18,895 nucleotides of DNA from Ignavibacteria bacterium (GTDB lineage Bacteria > Bacteroidota > Ignavibacteria > UBA10030 > UBA6906), in the NCBI GenBank assembly GCA_029859455.1, contig JAOUDE010000009.1, forward strand, positions 1 through 18,895, in the 5' to 3' direction. Position 1 is the stretch's first letter. Each line of letters begins with the position of its first letter. Made by a program: the position numbers and the translations under genes. The notes beneath the pieces were generated by a model, which saw only the letters and a program-made list of their open reading frames with translations, was not told where the DNA came from and did no database searches. Shown here in pieces: positions 1-7,565 of this stretch.

Positions 1-319
1 TCGCCTGTTTCTGGGTCATACTATTCATCCGGTCACGCAACAGCTGTCCGTCCACAAGCTGCATCGCTATAAACAGCTGGTCTTCGTGCTCCTCAATCGA
101 ATAGATCGTGCAGATGTTCGCATGGTCCAGTGTTGCCGCCGCCTTCGCCTCCTGGATGAACCGGGCTTTATCCGCCTCCGACGCCGAGAGATGGGCCGGA
201 AGGAACTTCAGCGCCACATCCCGCTCGAGTTTTGTGTCATGGGCACGGTAAACGATGCCCATGCCCCCCTCGCCGAGCTTGTCGAGGATTTTGTAGTGGG
301 ATACCACGCTACCGATCAT
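1..319 (-). CDS. Ser/Thr protein kinase, N-terminal fragment (runs off left edge)
   Basis: This is the first 106 codons of a Hanks-type Ser/Thr kinase; the rest lies outside the window. The translation begins MIGSVVSHYKILDKLGEGGM, giving a complete glycine loop (GEGGMG, residues 16-21). The VALK lysine is at K38 and the alpha-C glutamate at about E57 (FIQEAKA). The fragment ends within the region that precedes the catalytic loop, so HRD and DFG cannot be checked. It is very close to the kinases at 1782-4478 and 4584-7271 (same QLFIxMQ, GQLLRDRM and MTQKQA segments), so it is probably another propeller- or TPR-tailed receptor kinase. The ATG at 319 is chosen because all paralogues start MIG. 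No Shine-Dalgarno precedes it; the upstream sequence is CAATTCCA followed by an octamer repeat array. Confidence 0.93.
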   Translation of the reverse strand, partial: MIGSVVSHYKILDKLGEGGMGIVYRAHDTKLERDVALKFLPAHLSASEADKARFIQEAKAAATLDHANICTIYSIEEHEDQLFIAMQLVDGQLLRDRMNSMTQKQA

Positions 320-403
320 TGGAATTGAACCATTGAGTCATTGCACCATTTGGATCATTGGGTCATCTCGGTCAAATGATGAAATGACCAAATGATAAAA
401 TCA
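320..403. repeat. Degenerate octamer array with imperfect hairpin, upstream of a kinase start
   Basis: This gap lies between the M24 peptidase stop and the left-edge kinase start. From 324 it reads as back-to-back 8-9 bp units: attgaacc, attgagtc, attgcacc, atttggatc, attgggtc, atctcggtc, then aaatgatg, aaatgacc, aaatgata. The second half is roughly an inverted copy of the first. Positions 354-366 can pair with 384-396 (12 of 13 bp) around a 17-nt loop. No run of U follows the stem on the minus strand, so it is not a classical terminator. Confidence 0.7.
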
Positions 404-1750
404 CTAATTGTCTTCAAATATCCCTTTTTCCGCTATCAGTTTCTCGATCTCTTCCGGATTTACCGGAGTGAGCCCGGTCAGGACTTCTGCCCCGTCTTCG
501 GTGATGACAATCGTATCTTCCAGTCGGAAATGGATCTTCTTTTCCTTGTCCTGAATGATCGGTTCCAGATTGAACACGACACCGGGGACCATGGCACGTC
601 TCCTGTCCCCGACATCGTGGACCGCCATTCCGACAAGGTGTCCGGCATAGTGGGGCCAGAGGTCTCCGTAGCCGTGCTCTTCGTACACTTCCTTCCCTAT
701 GTTGAGCAGATCATCGTACGTCACACCTGGCCTCATGGCGGCAATCCCCTTCTCCCGGTACTCCAGAACACAGGCGTACATTTTCAACTGATCCTCCGTG
801 AACTTCCCGTTCACAGGCCAGGTTCTGGTGATATCGGTGGTGTAATAGCCGACATCCGGCGCGTAATCCAGGAGAACAACATCACCCGATTCCATCGGGT
901 GGTTGTTTGCATTGTAGTGCCAGTCAAGCGCCCGTTCGCCGGACGCGGCAATCGGAAAGAACGCAGGATTCTGCTGACCATAATACTGATAATAGAAATC
1001 ACAGGCCGCCACCATCTGATACTCGTACAGGCCGGGACGGGTCACCTTCATCGCTTCATTAAAACCGAGTGCACCGATTCTGCCGCACTCGCGAAGCACA
1101 GCGATCTCTTTTTCATCCTTGATCCACCGCATCTCATGGAGGATGGGGGAAACGTCCTTCACGCGGATCGCGGGATACCGTGATTTAAGTAAACCCGCAA
1201 ACTGGGTTTCCCTCGGGATTCTTCCATCCCAGGGATCATCAAGTCTCTTTCTCCTCAGTTTCGCGCTTCCGTCCGGACTCATCATTGCGATTTCTTCCGG
1301 ACCGAGGTAAAGAAAGACATCACGGTCTCCTTCCAGCACCTGGTTGAGTATGTAGGTCATGTTCGACCGTGCTGACACCCTGTCCATCTTGTACAGCTCT
1401 GCTGCCTCTTTTCCCGGTTCGATGCGGGCCTCCTCTTTGATGTCGCCCGATGTCTTGTCCGGAATGATCAGTCTGGAGGTCTGATCCCGGCCATCCAGGA
1501 TCAGGACGGCATCAGGCGCCTCGACCCCGGTCAGATAATAGAAGTTGTTGTCCTGCCGGAATCGGACAAACGCTTCCGGAAGTTCCGCCCCCAGAAAGAT
1601 CGCGACCCCGTCGCCGATCGACTCCATGACGGCAGACCGACGTCCGGCAAAATCCTCCGGCGTGAAGTACCTCCACATGTCCCCTGCTGTACCGACCGGG
1701 GGGAGTACGACGGATATCGCAAGACAGAAAAGGATCAGCCTGGTGTACAT
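404..1750 (-). CDS. Exported M24 metallopeptidase (aminopeptidase P / Xaa-Pro type)
   Basis: A 448-residue protein with an N-terminal signal sequence (about residues 1-22, starting MYTRLILFCLAISVV), so it probably acts outside the cytoplasm. Residues about 28-200 form an aminopeptidase P N-terminal domain and 205-430 the pita-bread M24 catalytic domain. The five expected metal ligands are visible: D295 (LLDYAP), D306 (TTDITRTWPV), H371 (GHLVGM), E396 (NLEP) and E411 (RLEDT), plus the second histidine H378 (VHD). The family removes N-terminal residues that precede proline, usually with two Mn or Zn ions. The open frame extends upstream to 1846, but that would overlap the preceding kinase. The ATG at 1750 has AGGAG (complement of 1761-1765) 10 nt upstream and begins the signal peptide. 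It follows the kinase stop by 31 nt and is probably cotranscribed. Exact substrate specificity is not determinable. Confidence 0.93.
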   Translation of the reverse strand: MYTRLILFCLAISVVLPPVGTAGDMWRYFTPEDFAGRRSAVMESIGDGVAIFLGAELPEAFVRFRQDNNFYYLTGVEAPDAVLILDGRDQTSRLIIPDKTSGDIKEEARIEPGKEAAELYKMDRVSARSNMTYILNQVLEGDRDVFLYLGPEEIAMMSPDGSAKLRRKRLDDPWDGRIPRETQFAGLLKSRYPAIRVKDVSPILHEMRWIKDEKEIAVLRECGRIGALGFNEAMKVTRPGLYEYQMVAACDFYYQYYGQQNPAFFPIAASGERALDWHYNANNHPMESGDVVLLDYAPDVGYYTTDITRTWPVNGKFTEDQLKMYACVLEYREKGIAAMRPGVTYDDLLNIGKEVYEEHGYGDLWPHYAGHLVGMAVHDVGDRRRAMVPGVVFNLEPIIQDKEKKIHFRLEDTIVITEDGAEVLTGLTPVNPEEIEKLIAEKGIFEDN

Positions 1751-1760
1751 ATCACAAAAG

Positions 1761-1765
1761 CTCCT
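1761..1765 (-). promoter_or_regulatory. Shine-Dalgarno of the M24 peptidase
   Basis: The minus strand reads AGGAG, 10 nt before the ATG at 1750. This decides the start in favour of the signal-peptide methionine over the longer open frame to 1846. Confidence 0.75.
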
Positions 1766-1781
1766 ATTGTGTGTAATCTCG

Positions 1782-4478
1782 TTACTTTCTTGAGTCGAGA
1801 GATGCAAATAGGCGTTCCAGTTCCCCGAAGAAACCAACCACCACATTCACCTGGGTCGCTTCGACTCCGCGGGATTCGGGCATCCCTATCAGAAATCGCT
1901 CTCCATCCTTCGCTATGTCGAGCAGCTGGGCCGCATGGTCCGGCATATCGATAAGCTTCCGCGGGGGAGAAAACAGCACACCCGGCTCATAGGTAACATC
2001 GACCTTCATGAGAGCAGAGCCGGCGGTATAATAAATCACTCTGCTATCGCGTGACCAGATGGCCGCTGACGAAGCACCTCCCGTTGAAACCTGCCATTTC
2101 CCATCGATCCCCGGAAAGGGCACAACGTAGATCTCGTCCCTGCCGGATTCATCTGAAAGATATGCAAGCAGGCGGCCGTTTGGCGAAAGGGATGGACCGT
2201 CTTCAAATCCATCCGAGGAAACAAGAGGTTTCCACGCTGTCCCTCCCTCGATCGGTGACGTCTTCAGATCTCCATCGACCGCAGCCAGCAGGGTTTTTCC
2301 GTCCGGTGTAATGACCGGCCGAAAACCACCGCCGGAGACCGCTCTGTACACACCGGGCAGATTCGTTGCCGGGCCAACCCGCGTCACAGCACCGCTCCCA
2401 TCCCACGATCTCCGGAACCAGGAAACCGACTGGCCCCGCTCCGACATGAAATAGACGTCATCCCCGGACGGACTCCATGCAGCAAAATCACTGTTCCCGC
2501 CGCCGAAGGTCAGTCGTGACAGCGACGAACGGACAAGGTCATAGATCCAGATATCGTCATTGGCAGCCCGGACGCTCATGACAATCTTGCTGCCGTCAGG
2601 AGAGATGGACGCATTGGCGTACGGCCCCGGTTTCATCACAGGCGTCACGGTCCCGCCGCGGTCAAACCAGGCCAATGTGTTGTTCGTGAGTGACAACGGA
2701 CCCACCGGCGTGTAAATCATGATGCCGTTTTCCGAAACATCGAAATTCGCTGTCCCCGAGAACGGATTCATCATACCACCCTCGATGACCGGGAGGGGCG
2801 GACCAGTTGACATCGCGGTCTCAATATCAAACGCGACAGCGTACAATGTTTCCCCGCGCGAGAACATGATATGCCCTGACCGGAGATAACGCCCCCAGGA
2901 TCCGCCCCGGACGATCTCTCTCCGTTCATGGGTCGTGAGGTGTTCCACGACAATGGTTGCTTCATCGAACGAAGAAATGTTGTTCCGTTTCACCGTAAAG
3001 AGCACCCAATCGCCTCCCGGGAGGACCTGGGGAAACCTGTGGCTGATCTCTCCGGATGCTGTGTCGAGAACGGTCACTGCAACCGGTGTACCCCCATCGG
3101 CGGACACACTGTGCACAACGCTGTTCACGTGGCCGAACGAAATGACGTTGTCGGGCCCCCAGAAACCGCCCCGTGCGACCCATGGAACATCGCAGACGTC
3201 ATGGATCCCTCCTCCGAAAATCGAAACCTTCCTGAGTTTCCCGTCAGAAAAGAATCCGATCCACTTCCCGTCAAACGAAAAGAAGGGGTCACCGGCGCCG
3301 GAGGTTCCCGGAATCGGCGTCGCGTCGAACGCATCCATCGGGCGAAGGTATAACTGACTTTCACCCTCCGCACCAGCCAGGTACACCATGTTCCTCCCGT
3401 CAGGCGCGATTGCCAGAGTCGCCGCGCCGAGCAACAAGGCGCGGGAGACCGTAAGATCGATCGGAAAACGCATGACCTGCGGAACAGCGGCGGGACCGGA
3501 GCCATCCCGAAAGAGCAGGACTGCCAGAAGGACAACTGCGAGAAGAGCCGAGACGGCCGGCCAGAGATACCGCTGGACTCCCCGACTCTCCTTCTCCGCA
3601 TGATCCGCCACGGCGCCGGCTGGTTTCCGGAATTGGCGCGCGGCGATTGTCCGCGTCGTTCTCTGGCGACTCGATTCCCGCTTGTACCGCTTCAGCTCTT
3701 TGGCAATTTCCGCGGCTGACTGGAATCTCTCAGAAGGCTCCTTCTCCAGGCACTCAAGCACGATCCTGTCCAGTTCCGGATTGATGTCCGATGTTGCAAC
3801 CGACATCGGCGTCGCGTCCACGTTGACGATCTCATAGGCAATCGCTGTCTCATGGACACCCTTGAACGGGAGCTGGCCTGTCAGCATCTCGTACAGGAGC
3901 ACCCCGAGCGAAAAAATATCGGACCGGTGATCAGCATCCTGTCCCTGAATCTGTTCGGGCGACATATATCCGGCAGTCCCGACGGTGCTCCCTTCCTTCG
4001 TCAGGCGGGAGACACCCTTCAGCTTCGCCAGCCCGAAGTCCATGATCTGGACAATGCCGTCCTTTCGGACCATGATATTTTCCGGCTTGATATCCCGGTG
4101 GACGATCCCCTTCTCGTGGGCGGCGGCAAGACCTTCTGCAACCTGAATCCCGAACTCGAGCGCATGCCTCCCGGAGAGGTTGCTCATCCTGTCGCGCAGC
4201 AGCTGGCCATCGATAAACTGCATTGCGATGAAGAGCTGCTTGTCGTGCTCGTCGATCGCGTGGATCGTGCAGATATTGGGGTGATCGAGTGTCGCGGCAG
4301 CCTTTGCTTCCTGGATAAAGCGGGCCTTGTCCTCTTCGGAAGCTGACAAATGCGCCGGCAGAAACTTCAGGGCAACGTCACGGTCGAGTTTGGTATCATG
4401 GGCTTTGTACACCACACCCATTCCTCCCTCACCGAGCTTTTCGAGGATGTTGTAATGTGAAATCGTTTGGCCGATCAT
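1782..4478 (-). CDS. Receptor-type Ser/Thr kinase with TM helix and C-terminal TolB/WD40-like propeller
   Basis: An 898-residue protein. Residues 1-265 are a Hanks-type kinase domain with all key elements: GEGGMG 16-21, K38, E57, HRDIKPEN 127-134 (D129, N134), DFG 147-149 and YMSPE 171-175. A juxtamembrane linker (KRYKRESSRQR) leads to one hydrophobic helix at about 304-323. Residues about 335-898 contain repeated propeller signatures such as PDGRNMVYLAG, FDGKWIGFFSDG, PDGSKIVMS and SPNGRLLAYLSDES, expected on the outer face of the inner membrane. The architecture suggests ligand or protein sensing outside and phosphorylation of cytoplasmic substrates inside. The M24 peptidase begins 31 nt downstream, so the two probably form an operon. 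The ATG at 4478 has no Shine-Dalgarno; the preceding bases are CAATTCCT and then a tandem repeat. Kinase activity is confidently predicted, but signal and targets are unknown. Confidence 0.95.
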   Translation of the reverse strand: MIGQTISHYNILEKLGEGGMGVVYKAHDTKLDRDVALKFLPAHLSASEEDKARFIQEAKAAATLDHPNICTIHAIDEHDKQLFIAMQFIDGQLLRDRMSNLSGRHALEFGIQVAEGLAAAHEKGIVHRDIKPENIMVRKDGIVQIMDFGLAKLKGVSRLTKEGSTVGTAGYMSPEQIQGQDADHRSDIFSLGVLLYEMLTGQLPFKGVHETAIAYEIVNVDATPMSVATSDINPELDRIVLECLEKEPSERFQSAAEIAKELKRYKRESSRQRTTRTIAARQFRKPAGAVADHAEKESRGVQRYLWPAVSALLAVVLLAVLLFRDGSGPAAVPQVMRFPIDLTVSRALLLGAATLAIAPDGRNMVYLAGAEGESQLYLRPMDAFDATPIPGTSGAGDPFFSFDGKWIGFFSDGKLRKVSIFGGGIHDVCDVPWVARGGFWGPDNVISFGHVNSVVHSVSADGGTPVAVTVLDTASGEISHRFPQVLPGGDWVLFTVKRNNISSFDEATIVVEHLTTHERREIVRGGSWGRYLRSGHIMFSRGETLYAVAFDIETAMSTGPPLPVIEGGMMNPFSGTANFDVSENGIMIYTPVGPLSLTNNTLAWFDRGGTVTPVMKPGPYANASISPDGSKIVMSVRAANDDIWIYDLVRSSLSRLTFGGGNSDFAAWSPSGDDVYFMSERGQSVSWFRRSWDGSGAVTRVGPATNLPGVYRAVSGGGFRPVITPDGKTLLAAVDGDLKTSPIEGGTAWKPLVSSDGFEDGPSLSPNGRLLAYLSDESGRDEIYVVPFPGIDGKWQVSTGGASSAAIWSRDSRVIYYTAGSALMKVDVTYEPGVLFSPPRKLIDMPDHAAQLLDIAKDGERFLIGMPESRGVEATQVNVVVGFFGELERLFASLDSRK

Positions 4479-4583
4479 AGGAATTGAATCATTGGATCAT
4501 TGCACCATTGGATCATTGCACCATCGGATCATTGCACCATCGGATTATTGAACCATTGGATCATTGAGATGGGCAACAGTGTG
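4479..4583. repeat. 16-bp tandem repeat (octamer-based) upstream of a kinase start
   Basis: This is the gap between two kinase genes. Five head-to-tail 16-bp units occupy 4491-4506, 4507-4522, 4523-4538, 4539-4554 and 4555-4570, with plus-strand consensus ATTGGATCATTGCACC. Units 1 and 2 are identical; later units carry one to a few changes. Each unit is two related octamers (ATTGGATC, ATTGCACC), and another octamer (attgaatc, 4483-4490) abuts the array. On the mRNA strand each unit contains AATGATCC, which resembles the kinase start ATGATCGG. No promoter or terminator is recognisable. Confidence 0.85.
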
Positions 4584-7271
4584 CTAGTTGGTCTCAAGAA
4601 GCTGCTGCCAGTTCACGACAAGGGACATAGGCCCGAAATCCTGGACTTCGAGGCTACGGGTTATGACGAATGTCTTCCCATCCGGAGTGATGTCGTAATC
4701 GTCTGCGAAGGCGGGAACGCGAAACAAAGGTTTGGAGCTAATCACATCACCGCGTTCACCGGAGAACCTGAGACTCTTTGCCATCAGCATGCGGTCATAA
4801 TTGATATAAAAGAGCTCATTCCCATCAGGACCCCACCTTGGTTCAAACGCCCCATCGGATGAGATTTTCCACGGGTCGGATTCCAGATGATCGACTTTCA
4901 GAAGATAGACCTCATCCTGGCCGCTTTCATCGGAGGTGTACACCACCCAGCGCCCGTCTGGCGAGAACTCCCCTGCCTGCTCGTCAAACGGAGTCGCAGC
5001 TACCGGAACCGGATCGGCCTCGGGGGCGTCGACCTTCAGCAGAAAGAGATCTCCCCTGGTTGCGGCCTGTCCGCGCAGCTCAACCAGCATCAGGGATCCA
5101 TCCGGAGAGATACTGGTGGGACGACCATCTCCGTCCACATCGTAAAACAACTGGCCTGCTCCGCTGTGGCCGGTCGACTGGACGTAGATCGCCCTTCTGT
5201 TTGCAGGACCGGAGCTGAAGAACACACGGTTTCCGTCGTGCGACCAGACCGGAAAGAAGTCTCCGGTTGTCCGGGTCGTCAACCGTCTTCGTCCCCCTGT
5301 CCGGAGGTCATAGATCCAGATATTGCTCTGGCGGGAGCGGGTGTCATAGAGATATAGGGCCAGCTGCCTGCCGTCACGTGAAAACCGCGGCTGGCTCTGC
5401 TCGTTTGGATCGTCAATCGTCCTGACAGTTTTTCCGGAACGGTCCAGAAAGATCGGGCGTGCCCCGGCGATCGCAGTCCCGGTCTGATAGAGCAACAACC
5501 CGTTGTCAGAAACCGAGTAGACCGCCTCATTGTATGAAATGTCTGTGAGAAGACCTTCCTGAATGATGACCGGATCCCCTTCGAGCCGAAGAGTCCCCGG
5601 ATCAAAGCGCTGGGCAAGCAGAGCCGACTGGCGGGCGAACAACAGATAACCGGAGGCATATGATGGATTGAACGTGGATTGCACAAGGCGCTCGCGGACA
5701 GAACCGTCCAGAGAAACGATATAGACCGCATCTCCCTCTGCAGTACCGCTCCGAGAAACCGCCCGAGAAAGAAAGAGGACATGCCGGCCATCCGGGAGAA
5801 AATGAGGCCAGCGGTGCGATCCCTCGTTGAGTGTCGAGTCCCGCACGGTGAGGGGAACCGGCTCACTCTTGCCATCGGCATTGACTATGAAGAGGCCCGA
5901 CTGGTAGTCGGGCGAGTACACTATGATATCATCCTGGTTCCACGTTCCGCCCCGGTTGTTCGGCACCCTGGTGATCGTTGCAGGAGATCCGCCCACCAGG
6001 TCGATCTTCTTCATCGCAGCCCCCTGAAAGAAACCGAGTCTCTTTCCGTCGGGAGCCCAGAATGGCGCAGTCCCAAACTCAGTTCCCGGCAATGGGCGGG
6101 CCTCAGTGCCGTCCACCGGGCGGACAAAGATCCTTGGAACTCCATCGGGCATGATCCCGGTGAACGCGATCGCACCCCCGTCCGGCGAGAGCACCGGCGG
6201 GCCCATCCCTGCTCCGTAGGAATGGACATACAGGCTCTCGGGAAGAACAATAGAAGACCTGATAAGAGACTCCGATCCGTCGCTTCCGGAAGGCCGCGTG
6301 AAAAACAGGATGCCGAGTCCGACAAGAAGAATTCCAGCTATCCCCCATGCAATGAGTTCCCGACTTCGGCTGATTGCCGGGACCGGACCGGCTTCGCGCC
6401 GCCGTGTCGCGCTTTCTCTGTAAACAGGTCTCGCAGCCGTGATCCTGCTCGCTCTCTGCCGGCTCGATTCCCGCCTGTATCGCTTCAGGTCGATCGCCAC
6501 CTGTTTCGCCGCCTGAGTCCTCTCGTTCGGGTCCTTCTCGAGACACTCCAGTATGATCGCATCGAGTCCCGGATCGATCTCCGGTTTCACCGCCGCCATC
6601 GGCGGTGCATCCACGTTCACAATCTCGTACGCAATCGCCGTCTCATGCACTCCCTTGAACGGCAACTGGCCTGTAATCATCTCGTACAGGAGGACACCCA
6701 GTGAGAAAATATCCGACCGGTGGTCCGCATCCTGACCCTGGACCTGCTCCGGTGACATGTAGCCCGCTGTGCCGACCGTGCTTCCCTCTTTCGTAAGACG
6801 GGAGACGCCCTTCAGCTTCGCCAGTCCGAAGTCCATGATCTGCGCGACCCCGTCCTTGCGGATCATGATATTCTCCGGCTTGATATCCCGGTGCACGACC
6901 CCCTTCTCATGAGCTGCCGCAAGTCCCTCTGCTACCTGGATCCCGGTCTCGATCGCCTGCTTCTGCGTCATTCCGCTCATCCGGTCACGCAGCAACTGGC
7001 CCTCGACGAGTTGCATCACGATGAACAGCTGCGAATCATGTTCCTCGATCGAATAAATCGTGCAGATGTTTGCATGGTCCAGCGTCCCTGCCGCCTTCGC
7101 TTCCTGGATGAAACGAGCCTTGTCCGCCTCTGAGGCCGAGAGATGGGCCGGAAGGAACTTCAGCGCGACGTCGCGCTCCAGCTTCGTGTCGTGGGCACGG
7201 TAGACGATGCCCATGCCGCCTTCGCCAAGCTTGTCCGTAATATTGTAGTGCGATATTGTTTTACCGATCAT
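4584..7271 (-). CDS. Receptor-type Ser/Thr kinase with TM helix and C-terminal TolB/WD40-like propeller
   Basis: An 895-residue protein. The kinase domain (residues 1-265) has GEGGMG 16-21, K38, E57, HRDIKPEN 127-134, DFG 147-149 and YMSPE 171-175. The TM helix is at about 306-324. The C-terminal half (about 340-895) carries propeller blades marked by SPDGGAIAFTG, PDGKRLGFFQG, PDGRHVLFLSR, SRDGRQLALYLYD, SHDGNRVFFSS and SPDGRWVVYTSDES. Its kinase domain is nearly the same as that of the 1782-4478 gene, including the KRYxRESSRQR linker, while the propellers differ much more. A longer frame begins at 7292, but the MIG methionine at 7271 is preferred. It matches all paralogues and has GGAGG (complement of 7277-7281) 5 nt upstream. 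Its ATG overlaps the stop of a relic kinase-head ORF by 4 nt. The gene stands alone, ending 105 nt before the next kinase. Confidence 0.95.
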   Translation of the reverse strand: MIGKTISHYNITDKLGEGGMGIVYRAHDTKLERDVALKFLPAHLSASEADKARFIQEAKAAGTLDHANICTIYSIEEHDSQLFIVMQLVEGQLLRDRMSGMTQKQAIETGIQVAEGLAAAHEKGVVHRDIKPENIMIRKDGVAQIMDFGLAKLKGVSRLTKEGSTVGTAGYMSPEQVQGQDADHRSDIFSLGVLLYEMITGQLPFKGVHETAIAYEIVNVDAPPMAAVKPEIDPGLDAIILECLEKDPNERTQAAKQVAIDLKRYRRESSRQRASRITAARPVYRESATRRREAGPVPAISRSRELIAWGIAGILLVGLGILFFTRPSGSDGSESLIRSSIVLPESLYVHSYGAGMGPPVLSPDGGAIAFTGIMPDGVPRIFVRPVDGTEARPLPGTEFGTAPFWAPDGKRLGFFQGAAMKKIDLVGGSPATITRVPNNRGGTWNQDDIIVYSPDYQSGLFIVNADGKSEPVPLTVRDSTLNEGSHRWPHFLPDGRHVLFLSRAVSRSGTAEGDAVYIVSLDGSVRERLVQSTFNPSYASGYLLFARQSALLAQRFDPGTLRLEGDPVIIQEGLLTDISYNEAVYSVSDNGLLLYQTGTAIAGARPIFLDRSGKTVRTIDDPNEQSQPRFSRDGRQLALYLYDTRSRQSNIWIYDLRTGGRRRLTTRTTGDFFPVWSHDGNRVFFSSGPANRRAIYVQSTGHSGAGQLFYDVDGDGRPTSISPDGSLMLVELRGQAATRGDLFLLKVDAPEADPVPVAATPFDEQAGEFSPDGRWVVYTSDESGQDEVYLLKVDHLESDPWKISSDGAFEPRWGPDGNELFYINYDRMLMAKSLRFSGERGDVISSKPLFRVPAFADDYDITPDGKTFVITRSLEVQDFGPMSLVVNWQQLLETN

Positions 7272-7450
7272 CGACGCCTCCGCCAAAAACATGGCGCCTG
7301 CCCGCCTCGCAGATCGGAGAAGGTCAGGCGGGGATCATCATTATTCCATCTGCTCTCCCGACACAGTCGGGATCGAAGGGAATTCTGGGACTTGCCGCCC
7401 TCACCCGGTTTGTCCAGAATTTTGTAGTCGAAAACTTCGCTACCGATCAA
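7268..7450 (-). pseudogene. Truncated kinase head (relic N-terminus), 60 codons
   Basis: The frame opens TTG ATC GGT AGC and translates as (M)IGSEVFDYKILDKPGEGG, clearly the kinase-family N-terminus. It is closest to the left-edge kinase (MIGS, YKILDK). Homology stops inside the glycine loop: the residues after GEGG (KSQNSLRSR...) are unrelated and the frame ends at TGA 7268-7270. That TGA overlaps the ATG of the intact kinase at 7271 by 4 nt. The initiator is TTG rather than ATG, and leucine becomes proline before the loop (DKPGEGG), so it is decayed. It could still be translated as a leader peptide. An octamer-like array (7453-7475) lies just upstream, as at intact kinase starts. Confidence 0.7.
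7277..7281 (-). promoter_or_regulatory. Shine-Dalgarno of kinase 4584-7271
   Basis: The minus strand reads GGAGG, 5 nt before the ATG at 7271. It supports the MIG start over the upstream in-frame methionine at 7292 and lies inside the relic-head ORF. Confidence 0.7.
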
Positions 7451-7546
7451 GGGATTTCGTCATTTTGTCATTTAGCAAATCAAGGGATCACAAACGGAAA
7501 AGCTGCGACATCAAAGTATGTGCGCGGAAACGTGAAGGATCTGTAA

Positions 7547-7565
7547 GTCGGAATATCAATCCGAC
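7547..7565 (-). terminator. Hairpin directly after the thioredoxin-like stop
   Basis: The 6-bp stem gtcgga (7547-7552) / tccgac (7560-7565) with a 7-nt loop starts at the base after the TAG stop (7566-7568). No clear U-tract follows on the minus strand (TTACAGATCC), so intrinsic termination is uncertain. It may protect the 3' end or act as a weak terminator. Confidence 0.35.

Larger units (their letters stand above)
7272..7565. other. 294-nt gap: relic kinase head, short hairpins, octamer remnant
   Basis: There is no intact gene between the thioredoxin-like stop and the next kinase start. From right to left it holds a hairpin just after the stop (7547-7565), an AT-richer stretch, an octamer-like remnant (7453-7475: gtcatttt, gtcattta) and the relic kinase head. 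The unrelated tail of that relic is rich in small perfect inverted repeats: tcccgac/gtcggga (7356-7362/7366-7372), cccgcct/aggcggg (7301-7307/7326-7332) and cgcca/tggcg (7281-7285/7292-7296). The tail may be a short palindromic insertion, which is an inference. Confidence 0.55.

Noticed and set aside
86..328. Similar plus-strand frames recurring opposite kinase heads (also near 7143 and 3852)
   Set aside because: They resemble each other only because they are antisense translations of the same conserved kinase sequence.
392..1183. Plus-strand open frame of 263 codons
   Set aside because: It is antisense to the M24 peptidase, which has all catalytic residues. The plus-strand translation has no recognisable domain.
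1751..1846. N-terminal extension of the M24 peptidase
   Set aside because: It would overlap the upstream kinase and bury the signal peptide; the ATG at 1750 has a good Shine-Dalgarno.
4483..4570. CRISPR array
   Set aside because: The repeats are 16 bp (2 x 8 bp) head to tail with no spacers, and no cas-like genes are present.
5679..6704. Plus-strand open frame of 341 codons
   Set aside because: It is antisense to the kinase/propeller gene at 4584-7271, with low-complexity Arg/Pro/Ser-rich translation typical of a shadow frame.
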